From NCBI GenBank assembly GCA_028712845.1, contig JAQTPO010000037.1, forward strand, positions 1 through 14,345: DNA of 14,345 bases, written 5' to 3'. This document shows positions 8,376 to 14,345 of this stretch, one piece after another. Position numbers and translations under genes: made by a program. The notes beneath the pieces were generated by a model. The model saw nothing but the letters and a program-made list of their open reading frames with translations. It was not told the origin of the DNA and did no database searches. The stretch is from Dehalococcoidales bacterium. GTDB lineage: Bacteria > Chloroflexota > Dehalococcoidia > Dehalococcoidales > Fen-1064. The first letter of the stretch is position 1. Every line of letters starts with the position of its first letter.

Positions 8376-9489
8376 CTTTGTCTCCCTTGAGCCGGTAAAA
8401 TTTAGACCACAGTAGTATCAGAACTGCTGTTATGGCAAAATTTATAACTACTATCACCCATGGTGAAATATTTGGCAAAACAACTACCTGCAACCCGGTA
8501 ATGATTAAGTTAATCAGCGCCAGTGGCAAGAGGAATTTCCAAGCAAATCCCATTACCTGGTCAATCCGCAAACGCGGGAGAGTGGACCGCACCCAGATAA
8601 CTAATAAGAAGACTCCTATAAGTTTAATCAGAAACCAGAGAACGGGGGGCAGTAGAGGACCCCGCCACCCGCCAAGGTATATGGTGGCAATTATGGCTGA
8701 AATAGCCAGCGCTTCAGCGTATTCCGTAAGGAAAAACAGGGCAAATTTGATTCCGGAGTACTCGATATTGAAACCAGCGACAATTTCCGACTCTGCTTCC
8801 AGAAGGTCAAAGGGCGAACGGTTAATCTCAGCCAGAGCCGCCAGAAAGTAGATAATAAATCCCAATGGTTGTAACAAGATAAAGGGAATATTTTGTGCTC
8901 CCACAATATTGTTCATCGATAGATTACCGGTAAGCAACACCACGCCGATAATCGATAGCGCCAGCGGGATTTCATAACTCACCACCTGAGCAATCATACG
9001 CATAGCGCTAATAAGGGCATATTTGTTATTGGAGCTCCAGCCAGCCATCAGTATGCCGATTACACTTACGGAACTGACCGCCACGATATAAAGAATGCCA
9101 ATATTGATATCAACCAGCGCCGCTCCGTTCTGGAACGGTATGACCGCAAAAATCATTAAAACCGGGATAAAGGCAATTGCCGGGGCTAACAAATGCAATA
9201 ATTTATCTGCTTTGTCAGGAACAATGTCTTCCTTAATCAAAATCTTCACGGTGTCAGCCACAGGCTGAAAAATACCGAATGGACCGGTGCGGTTGGGCCC
9301 GATGCGGATTTGGAATCGCCCCAGTACCCTTCTTTCGATATATATAAACGCCATAACCCCCAGTATCACAAAAATAAAGAGAATAACAATGAAAATTACC
9401 ATGTGGCTCCAGAACCCGGACGGCCACTCCGGTGGTAATGCGGTGGCGAGCAGGGCGGACGGATTCATATTGTTACTAAAGACAACCAC
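8365..9489 (-). CDS. nuoH: NADH-quinone oxidoreductase subunit H
   Basis: This 374-residue membrane subunit with about eight helices forms the entrance of the quinone chamber. Signatures are RIGPNRTGPFGIFQPVADTV (63-82) and the acidic loop NRSPFDLLEAESE (223-235), followed by VAGFNIEYSGIKFALFFLTE. The family usually has NRxPFDLPEAE; here Pro is Leu. The start is GTG at 9489-9487, sharing its first base with the TAG stop of nuoD. GGAGGT (complement of 9499-9504) lies nine bases upstream. The alternative ATG at residue 8 has no ribosome site. In most operons nuoE, nuoF and nuoG stand between nuoD and nuoH. Here they do not. Confidence 0.97.
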   Translation of the reverse strand: MVVFSNNMNPSALLATALPPEWPSGFWSHMVIFIVILFIFVILGVMAFIYIERRVLGRFQIRIGPNRTGPFGIFQPVADTVKILIKEDIVPDKADKLLHLLAPAIAFIPVLMIFAVIPFQNGAALVDINIGILYIVAVSSVSVIGILMAGWSSNNKYALISAMRMIAQVVSYEIPLALSIIGVVLLTGNLSMNNIVGAQNIPFILLQPLGFIIYFLAALAEINRSPFDLLEAESEIVAGFNIEYSGIKFALFFLTEYAEALAISAIIATIYLGGWRGPLLPPVLWFLIKLIGVFLLVIWVRSTLPRLRIDQVMGFAWKFLLPLALINLIITGLQVVVLPNISPWVIVVINFAITAVLILLWSKFYRLKGDKVEV

Positions 9490-10592
9490 TACCTGTCCAC
9501 CTCCCCTACGCAGATATCGATACTGCCGAAAATGACCATCGCATCTGCTATTTTTACGCCGATGATTAAATCCCTCAATGCCGTCAAATTTATTAGTGAC
9601 GGTGGTCTAATGTGTAAACGATAGGGATTAGTGGAACCATCTGATACCAGATAAAACCCGAGCTCCCCTTTCGGTCCTTCAATATACCCGTAGGCTTCAC
9701 CTTTAGGCGGGCGAAACACCCGCGGTACTTTGGACTGGATTTCACCCTGTGGCAATTGCTCTATCGCCTGATTGATAATACGGATGCTTTGCCGCATTTC
9801 CTCGATTCTTACGCGATAGCGGTCATAAACATCCCCCACCATGCCGATTGGTACATCAAAATCAAAACGGTCATAGATTGAGTAAGGGTTTGACTTGCGA
9901 ATATCCCATTTCACGCCACTACCACGGAGCACAGGGCCGGCAGTTGAGTAATTAATCGCTGACTCCCTAGATAAGATACCGACATTTTTAGTCCGCACCA
10001 GCATTATCTCGTTCTCAGCCAAGAGCTGGTCATACTCGGCAATAAAGCCGGGCAGGCTGGCAATGAATTTTTTCAGGGCAGGAAGAAACTCCTCAGGAAT
10101 ATCCTGACTCAAGCCGCCAATGCGCATATAGTTATAGGTAAGTCTTTGCCCGCAAACCATGTCAAAGAGGTCAAGAATTTTTTCTCTTTCACGGAACATA
10201 TAAAGCAGGGGAGTCATAAAAGCGCCCAAATCATTCAAGAGAAATCCGACTGCCATCAGGTGGCTGGAAATCCGCATCAGCTCTGCCATAATGACCCGCA
10301 GATACTCAGCGCGTTCCGGCACCTGAATTCCAGCTAATTTCTCTACCGCCATAACATAGGCTTGATTGTTGGTCATCGATGTCAGGTAGTCCAGTCTGTC
10401 GGTAAAAACAATGTTTTGGGTATAGGTGTGCCTCTCCGCCAGTTTTTCGATACCGCGATGAAGGTAACCAAAAATCGGTTCCATATCATGGATAACTTCC
10501 CCATCGAGCGTAAAACGCATCCGAAACACCCCGTGGGTACTGGGGTGCTGGGGACCGGCATTCACAACAAACGGTTCGGTTTTAAATGTCAT
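9489..10592 (-). CDS. nuoD: NADH-quinone oxidoreductase subunit D (49 kDa type)
   Basis: This 367-residue peripheral subunit, together with NuoB and NuoH, forms the quinone reduction site. The quinone ligands are recognisable: His20 in HPSTHG and Tyr69 in FTDRLDYL. They are 49 residues apart, as are His38 and Tyr87 of the Thermus protein. The rest of the family pattern follows: [50 protein letters not shown] and the C-terminal [12 protein letters not shown]. The nickel-binding cysteine pairs of group 4 hydrogenases are absent at both ends, so this is complex I and not an energy-converting hydrogenase. ATG 10592 overlaps the nuoC stop as ATGA. Confidence 0.98.
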   Translation of the reverse strand: MTFKTEPFVVNAGPQHPSTHGVFRMRFTLDGEVIHDMEPIFGYLHRGIEKLAERHTYTQNIVFTDRLDYLTSMTNNQAYVMAVEKLAGIQVPERAEYLRVIMAELMRISSHLMAVGFLLNDLGAFMTPLLYMFREREKILDLFDMVCGQRLTYNYMRIGGLSQDIPEEFLPALKKFIASLPGFIAEYDQLLAENEIMLVRTKNVGILSRESAINYSTAGPVLRGSGVKWDIRKSNPYSIYDRFDFDVPIGMVGDVYDRYRVRIEEMRQSIRIINQAIEQLPQGEIQSKVPRVFRPPKGEAYGYIEGPKGELGFYLVSDGSTNPYRLHIRPPSLINLTALRDLIIGVKIADAMVIFGSIDICVGEVDR

Positions 10593-11035
10593 TGATGCTT
10601 AAAATCCTTACGTAGCGGATGGCCATGGAAACCATCCCAGAGGAAAATACGTTTCAGGTTGGAATGTCCTTCAAAGTTAACCCCCATCAGGTCATAGACT
10701 TCTCTCTCCTGAAAATCAGCGCCTTTCCACAGGCTAACCACCGAAGGCACGACGGGATTTTCACGAGTAGCACATCTCGCTTTCAGCGTCAGACTATGGT
10801 TGTGCTCAAGAGAGATTAAGTAATAAATCACATCGAAGTGACTCTGATAATCAACAGCGGTGATATAACTAAGGTAGTCAAAACCAAGAGCGGGAGTATT
10901 TTTCAGGAAGGAGGCTATCTCAAACAAAAACTCACCTTTGACAATAATGATATTTTCATCCGGTTCAGCGATACATCCGGGAAATTTTTCCTCTAATCTA
11001 GGGGCTATTTCTTGGACGGGTAGCACTAAGGTCAT
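10589..11035 (-). CDS. nuoC: NADH-quinone oxidoreductase subunit C (30 kDa type)
   Basis: This 148-residue peripheral subunit connects NuoD and NuoI. The family signature occupies residues ~106-145: [19 protein letters not shown], then [20 protein letters not shown]. It is a separate protein here, not fused to NuoD as in E. coli. ATG 11035 overlaps the nuoB stop as ATGA, with AAGG about seven bases upstream inside nuoB. Confidence 0.97.
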   Translation of the reverse strand: MTLVLPVQEIAPRLEEKFPGCIAEPDENIIIVKGEFLFEIASFLKNTPALGFDYLSYITAVDYQSHFDVIYYLISLEHNHSLTLKARCATRENPVVPSVVSLWKGADFQEREVYDLMGVNFEGHSNLKRIFLWDGFHGHPLRKDFKHQ

Positions 11036-11664
11036 GACTGGGCCTTTTTCTTAGCAATACTCTGGCGACTTATCTTTTTGTGCAACATCTGTATTCCATG
11101 AAGTAAAGCCTCGGGTCGCGGCGGGCAACCCGGCACATAGACATCGACGGGCACTATCAGGTTAACGCCGGGGACGACACTGTATGAGTTATGGAATAGT
11201 CCTCCACTGATGGCACAGGAACCCATTGCGATTACCCACTTCGGTTCCGCCATCTGTTCATAGATACGCTTGAACTGGGGTACCATTTTCCATGTCAGGG
11301 TGCCTGATACAATCAACAGGTCAGCTTGACGTGGTGAAGGACGGAAGATTTCCATACCAAAGCGGGAGATATCAAACCGGGAAGAAGCCGTCGCAATCAT
11401 TTCAAAGGCGCAACACGCCAGCCCGAAGTTCACGGGCCATACCGAGGAAGAACGCGCCCAGTTAATTACAGCATCTGCTGATGCCAGCAAAACATTACGA
11501 GTAATACCTTCTTCCTGCCATCTGTCAGGGTCAGGAATAGGGTGCTTGTACTGATACCTTGCCGCCTCAATAACCTCACCTTCCGACTTGTCCAATTCTA
11601 CGCCGGAATAAATACCAGGTTGTGAAATTTCGTTTATTTCCATTCCAGCGCTTTCTTCTTCCAT
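11032..11664 (-). CDS. nuoB: NADH-quinone oxidoreductase subunit B, N2 cluster subunit
   Basis: This is a 210-residue peripheral subunit. The four ligands of the terminal cluster N2 are present: Cys84-Cys85 in [10 protein letters not shown], Cys150 in [10 protein letters not shown], and Cys180 in [15 protein letters not shown]. The arginine-rich loop [19 protein letters not shown] is typical. About 40 residues precede the conserved core, a little longer than average. Two starts are possible. ATG 11664 has no ribosome site and overlaps nuoA by 31 bases. ATG 11643 gives 203 residues, overlaps nuoA by 10 bases, and has a purine-rich stretch upstream. The second fits the spacing of the rest of the operon better. 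The longer extent is listed here. Confidence 0.97.
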   Translation of the reverse strand: MEEESAGMEINEISQPGIYSGVELDKSEGEVIEAARYQYKHPIPDPDRWQEEGITRNVLLASADAVINWARSSSVWPVNFGLACCAFEMIATASSRFDISRFGMEIFRPSPRQADLLIVSGTLTWKMVPQFKRIYEQMAEPKWVIAMGSCAISGGLFHNSYSVVPGVNLIVPVDVYVPGCPPRPEALLHGIQMLHKKISRQSIAKKKAQS

Positions 11665-12005
11665 GCATAAATATAGCCAACAACGATGATGAAAACAAAG
11701 AAAATTATGCTAATCAGAGCAGTACCGCCTAACTGCTTCAATTGAACTGCCCATGGATAAAGAAAAACAACCATGACATCCAGTGTTAAAAATATCAGCG
11801 CATAAAAATAATAGCGGAAATTAAACTGAATCCATGTTTTACCGACGGTCTCCATACCGCATTCGTAGATATTGTTCTTGATGGGATTGGGTTTGTGTGG
11901 GACGACGCGGAAGTATCTGAGGATAATAGGGACAGCGATAGCAATCACCGCAAACAATATAGCTGCCAGCAGGAGATACGCAATATAACTATAATCAGTC
12001 GACAA
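11634..12005 (-). CDS. nuoA: NADH-quinone oxidoreductase subunit A
   Basis: First gene of the operon: 123 residues, three membrane helices. The flexible loop between helices 1 and 2 contains the expected [12 protein letters not shown]. Helix 2 carries [20 protein letters not shown] followed by PWA. Most family members have Asp-x-Glu here (E. coli Asp79 and Glu81). This protein keeps Asp76 but has Met78 in place of the Glu (codon ATG). The C-terminus [11 protein letters not shown] is typical. The start is TTG at 12005-12003, with AGGAG (complement of 12012-12016) about six bases upstream. No in-frame ATG lies nearby. Confidence 0.96.
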   Translation of the reverse strand: MSTDYSYIAYLLLAAILFAVIAIAVPIILRYFRVVPHKPNPIKNNIYECGMETVGKTWIQFNFRYYFYALIFLTLDVMVVFLYPWAVQLKQLGGTALISIIFFVFIIVVGYIYAWKKKALEWK

Positions 12006-12026
12006 TTGTTACTCCTGTAAGACTAG

Positions 12027-12066
12027 ATTATAAAGCATTATACTGCATTCTAAAACGAAATATCCA
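12027..12066 (-). promoter_or_regulatory. nuoA: Candidate promoter(s) of the nuo operon
   Basis: Read on the minus strand, two perfect TATAAT boxes lie 10 bases apart, at 12042-12037 and 12032-12027, just upstream of the nuoA ribosome site. The upstream one has TGGATA (12066-12061) 18 bases before it. The downstream one has TTTAGA (12054-12049) 16 bases before it. Each matches four of six -35 positions. Weak -35 boxes beside perfect -10 boxes would suit a promoter that needs an activator. Which one is used cannot be decided from sequence. Confidence 0.45.
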
Positions 12067-12104
12067 ATCTATCCCCTGAAATCCTTCAATCTATAAAGTA
12101 AAAT

Positions 12105-12133
12105 ATTTGTTACAATTGGTTACACCTGTGTAA
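12105..12133. promoter_or_regulatory. Operator-like tandem and inverted repeats in the nuo/kinase intergenic region
   Basis: Two 10-base units in tandem, ATTTGTTACA (12105-12114) and ATTGGTTACA (12115-12124), differ at one position and so repeat once per helical turn. The second unit overlaps a perfect inverted repeat TTACAC-CT-GTGTAA (12120-12133). The block ends 10 bases before the kinase -35 box, where an activator or repressor would bind. It is about 60-80 bases upstream of the nuoA -10 boxes. No known regulator is identified. Confidence 0.45.
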
Positions 12134-12143
12134 AAATAGATTT

Positions 12144-12171
12144 TTGACAAATATCATAATATGTTTATACT
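12144..12171 (+). promoter_or_regulatory. Sigma70-type promoter of the sensor kinase gene
   Basis: A perfect TTGACA (12144-12149) and TATACT (12166-12171, five of six) are separated by 16 bases. The expected transcription start near 12178 lies about 20 bases before ATG 12198. Confidence 0.7.
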
Positions 12172-12197
12172 GGTAATAGTAAATCGGGCGGAAAGGG

Positions 12198-13682
12198 ATG
12201 AACACTGACTTGAAAGTAAAAGGGGAACCGCAAAATTATACTCCTGAAGAAGCGGCTTTACTGGTCCGTCTCAGGGTACTTGTCGCTATGCGATGGATTG
12301 CTATCCTCGGTGTGCTGGCTTCCACGCTAGTTGCATCATTATTATTTCATATCGGTTTTCCGACAATTCCCGTGTACATTATTTGTTTGTTTTTGATTAT
12401 ATATAACCTGATATTTTTTGTCCAGGCGCAGAATCTCAAGAAAAACCCACCCGGACATATAACCAAAAAGGCTCTCGAGTATAGCTATCTTCATATCATG
12501 CTAGACCTGTTAACACTTACCGTCCTGATTCATTTTACCGGCGGAATAGAAAATCCTTTTATCTTTTATTTTGTTTTTCACGCGATTGCGGCAAGCATAT
12601 CGCTTAACCAGCGCTCGACTTACGCGCTGGCTACTCTGGCACTGGCTCTGGTCTTGCTATTGGTCGGCATGGAATACGCGGGATGGATACAACACTACAA
12701 TCTACAAGGTTTTTTTGACCCCACTTTATACCGCAAAATAAGTTATGTTTTGCCGGTCCTCGTTGCACTATCGTCTGTGCTTTACGGCGCTACCTACATG
12801 ACCACAGCTATTTCCGGCGAACTAAAAAGGAGACAGCGCCAGGTGATGCAACTAGATGCTGAACTCCTTGAGAAAAAAACAGCGGAAATTTCCAGAGAGA
12901 AAGAGATGCAGGAAAAGCTGAGTAGAGCTTATCAGGAGCTGAGTCAATCCCACCAACAGCTAAAGGAAAGTCAGGAGCAGTTGATTCAGGCTGAAAAACT
13001 AACTTCGCTGGGGCAGTTAGCCGCATCCATCGCTCACGAAGTTAACAACCCTCTTTCCGGCGTCCTGATTTATACGCAATTGCTGGCAAAGAAGATGAAA
13101 GGTGATGGAGTGTCCAGAGAAATTGCTTTAGAGTACTTGTCCAAGATGGAAGCAGAACTCAACCGAAGCACGAAACTGATTAGAAATCTACTGGATTTTG
13201 CGCGGCAATCACCGCCGGCTTTCCGTCAGATTAACATCAACGAAGTTGTTAACCGGGCTTTCGACCTTGCCGCCCACACCGCTAAGATGCAGAAGGTTCT
13301 AGTAATCAAGGAGCTAGAATCATCATTGCCTGATGTGACAGCTGACTTCGACCAGCTACAACAAGTCTGCACCAATCTGATATTGAATGCGATTCAAGCG
13401 ATGCCCGAAGGTGGCAAGTTGACCATCCGCACCTCTGTTGACAAAAATTACCTTAAAATAGTAGTCCAGGACACGGGTTATGGCATTTCTCCAGATAATA
13501 TGCGCAAGTTATTTACACCATTCTTCACCACCAAGCAAGAAGTGAAAGGGGTGGGTCTCGGACTGGCAATCTCTTACGGTATTATCCAGCGCCACTACGG
13601 CAGAATCGATGTACAGAGTAAAGAAAAAGAGGGAACGACTTTTACCGTCTATCTACCACTGAAATTCGAGGAACTAAAGTGA
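12198..13682 (+). CDS. Membrane sensor histidine kinase with RegB/PrrB-like GGxxNPF quinone-sensing motif
   Basis: This 494-residue protein has six predicted membrane helices (about 26-50, 54-77, 95-113, 121-136, 141-161, 181-205). A charged coiled-coil linker (~207-265) and a complete kinase core follow. The core has the H-box SLGQLAASIAHEVNNPLSG with His280, N-box NLILNAIQAM (393-402), G1 QDTGYGIS (424-431), F-box LFTPFFTTK, and G2 GVGLGLAISYG (451-461). The N-terminal RLRVLVAMRWIAILG and the loop GGIENPF (115-121) before helix 4 resemble RegB/PrrB. In RegB this GGxxNPF loop binds quinone and controls kinase activity. The RegB redox cysteine near the phosphorylated histidine is absent: the only cysteines are Cys63 in helix 2 and Cys391 in the ATP domain. 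ATG 12198 is preceded by GGAAAGGG, close to the start. The gene is divergent from the nuo operon. A general HPK4-type kinase with another signal is the alternative. Confidence 0.9.
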   Translation: MNTDLKVKGEPQNYTPEEAALLVRLRVLVAMRWIAILGVLASTLVASLLFHIGFPTIPVYIICLFLIIYNLIFFVQAQNLKKNPPGHITKKALEYSYLHIMLDLLTLTVLIHFTGGIENPFIFYFVFHAIAASISLNQRSTYALATLALALVLLLVGMEYAGWIQHYNLQGFFDPTLYRKISYVLPVLVALSSVLYGATYMTTAISGELKRRQRQVMQLDAELLEKKTAEISREKEMQEKLSRAYQELSQSHQQLKESQEQLIQAEKLTSLGQLAASIAHEVNNPLSGVLIYTQLLAKKMKGDGVSREIALEYLSKMEAELNRSTKLIRNLLDFARQSPPAFRQININEVVNRAFDLAAHTAKMQKVLVIKELESSLPDVTADFDQLQQVCTNLILNAIQAMPEGGKLTIRTSVDKNYLKIVVQDTGYGISPDNMRKLFTPFFTTKQEVKGVGLGLAISYGIIQRHYGRIDVQSKEKEGTTFTVYLPLKFEELK

Positions 13683-13698
13683 CAGATAAAAAACACAA

Positions 13699-13727
13699 TT
13701 GTCGCCTTTACCGAGCTATGGTATGAT
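13699..13727 (+). promoter_or_regulatory. Candidate promoter of the receiver-protein gene
   Basis: TTGTCG (13699-13704, four of six) and TATGAT (13722-13727, five of six) are separated by 17 bases in the 129-base gap after the kinase. If used, the receiver gene could be transcribed both with the kinase and on its own. Confidence 0.35.
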
Positions 13728-13741
13728 AAAACTCACAGGCA

Positions 13742-13763
13742 TTGATTAGCAGAATTTAATCAA
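13742..13763. repeat. Inverted repeat in the leader of the receiver gene
   Basis: TTGATTA (13742-13748) and TAATCAA (13757-13763) form perfect 7-base arms around 8 bases, downstream of the candidate -10 box and upstream of the ribosome site. It could be a regulator half-site pair. It is too AT-rich for a terminator and has no T-run. Confidence 0.35.
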
Positions 13764-13811
13764 AATTTACCGTGCGATTCAGGGAATACTCTATGGAGGT
13801 GAAATCCAGCC

Positions 13812-14186
13812 ATGAAACCAATATTAGTCGTTGATGATGAAGCGATTGTAAGAGAATCAATCAGGGACTGGCTCAAAGATTCCGGATACCAGGTGAGGGT
13901 GGCTGAGAGCGGTGAGGAAGCCCTTAAATTAATAGAAAAACATAACTTCGGGGTTATGATTCTGGACTTGAGATTACCGGGGATGAACGGTATAGATGTA
14001 CTGAAGAAAGTGAAAGTGCTAAAACCAAATATCAAGTCTATTGTCATCACCGCTTATCCAACAATGCTGACGCAGGAAGAGGCGACCAAATTAGGAGTCA
14101 TCGACTACATGGTTAAACCCATTTTACCTGATAAGCTGGAAGGACTAATACTGGAAACCCTAGATAAAGCGGAAGACGAAAAATAA
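13812..14186 (+). CDS. Stand-alone receiver-domain response regulator (CheY-like)
   Basis: This 124-residue protein consists of one receiver domain. The acidic pocket is Asp8-Asp9 in ILVVDDE, and the phosphorylated residue is Asp52 in ILDLRLPGMNG. The switch Thr80 sits in SIVITAYPT, and Lys102 in DYMVKPI. No DNA-binding or enzymatic domain follows; the chain ends after a short charged tail. It is probably the phosphate acceptor of the kinase upstream, and passes the signal on by phosphotransfer or protein contact. The ATG is preceded by a full GGAGGT (13795-13800), at a rather long distance of 11 bases. The gap to the kinase is 129 bases. Confidence 0.92.
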   Translation: MKPILVVDDEAIVRESIRDWLKDSGYQVRVAESGEEALKLIEKHNFGVMILDLRLPGMNGIDVLKKVKVLKPNIKSIVITAYPTMLTQEEATKLGVIDYMVKPILPDKLEGLILETLDKAEDEK

Positions 14187-14188
14187 GC

Positions 14189-14235
14189 TTGCGTTTGGCA
14201 ACTGCGTGCCACAATCTGAGCCTGAACCAACGCAA
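14189..14235. repeat. Imperfect inverted repeat after the receiver gene
   Basis: TTGCGTTTGG (14189-14198) can pair with CCAACGCAA (14227-14235), with one bulged T, around a loop of about 28 bases. It begins three bases after the stop codon. No run of T follows, so it is at best a weak 3' structure and not a typical terminator. The remaining bases to 14345 hold no gene I can support. Confidence 0.3.
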
Positions 14236-14345
14236 ACCATAAAAATAATGGATAGAAAACCCCACTGCCACATCGGTTATTATTGCTGATGAGGTCCGGG
14301 AGATACTAATAAGATATCTCAACCCATTCAATATATTGACAAACG

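Noticed and set aside
8432..8851. Plus-strand open frame of 139 codons
   Set aside because: It is antisense to nuoH, whose motifs are unmistakable, and its translation has no family-like pattern.
9489..10592. Possibility that the operon is a group 4 energy-converting hydrogenase
   Set aside because: NuoD lacks the N- and C-terminal nickel cysteine pairs. NuoA, J and K are present, and the quinone-site His20 and Tyr69 are kept at the complex I spacing.
14246..14345. Open plus-strand frame running off the right edge
   Set aside because: It has no start codon in ATG, GTG or TTG form until the last bases, and it is too short to judge. TTGACA at 14336-14341 may be a -35 box for a gene beyond the window, but its -10 box cannot be seen.

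Overview
The window looks like chromosomal DNA from an anaerobic bacterium, possibly a Dehalococcoidia-type Chloroflexota. That guess rests mainly on the 11-gene complex I operon without nuoE, nuoF and nuoG, an arrangement known from Dehalococcoides and several other lineages. It is an inference, not a phylogenetic result.

Layout. Bases 1-558 (+) are the 3' end of a TrkA-type K+ channel or regulator gene. A CAU-anticodon tRNA with an encoded CCA follows at 609-683, behind a strong promoter. Bases 684-1236 hold no convincing gene apart from a candidate promoter for the next one. At 1237-1866 (+) lies a membrane methyltransferase of the isoprenylcysteine carboxyl methyltransferase fold. Its tail runs head-on into a coding-like fragment on the other strand (1752-2039), which looks like a decayed gene. 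Bases 2045-12005 (-) are a tightly packed operon, transcribed right to left in the order nuoA-B-C-D-H-I-J-K-L-M-N. Most junctions overlap by a few bases, and four genes start with TTG behind good Shine-Dalgarno sites. Across a 192-base divergent intergenic region, a sensor histidine kinase (12198-13682, +) and a stand-alone receiver protein (13812-14186, +) point the other way.

How it fits together. The operon encodes the hydrophilic connecting module (NuoB, C, D, I) and the complete membrane arm (NuoA, H, J, K, L, M, N) of a proton-pumping quinone reductase. The NADH dehydrogenase module is missing, so the electron donor is probably ferredoxin or another low-potential carrier. The divergent kinase has six predicted membrane segments and a GGIENPF motif in the loop before the fourth. 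This matches the GGxxNPF quinone-binding motif of RegB/PrrB redox sensors. A kinase that reads the quinone pool, encoded beside a quinone reductase, with operator-like repeats in the shared intergenic region, is the most interesting hypothesis in the window. The only receiver visible has no DNA-binding domain, so the transcriptional output, if any, lies elsewhere.
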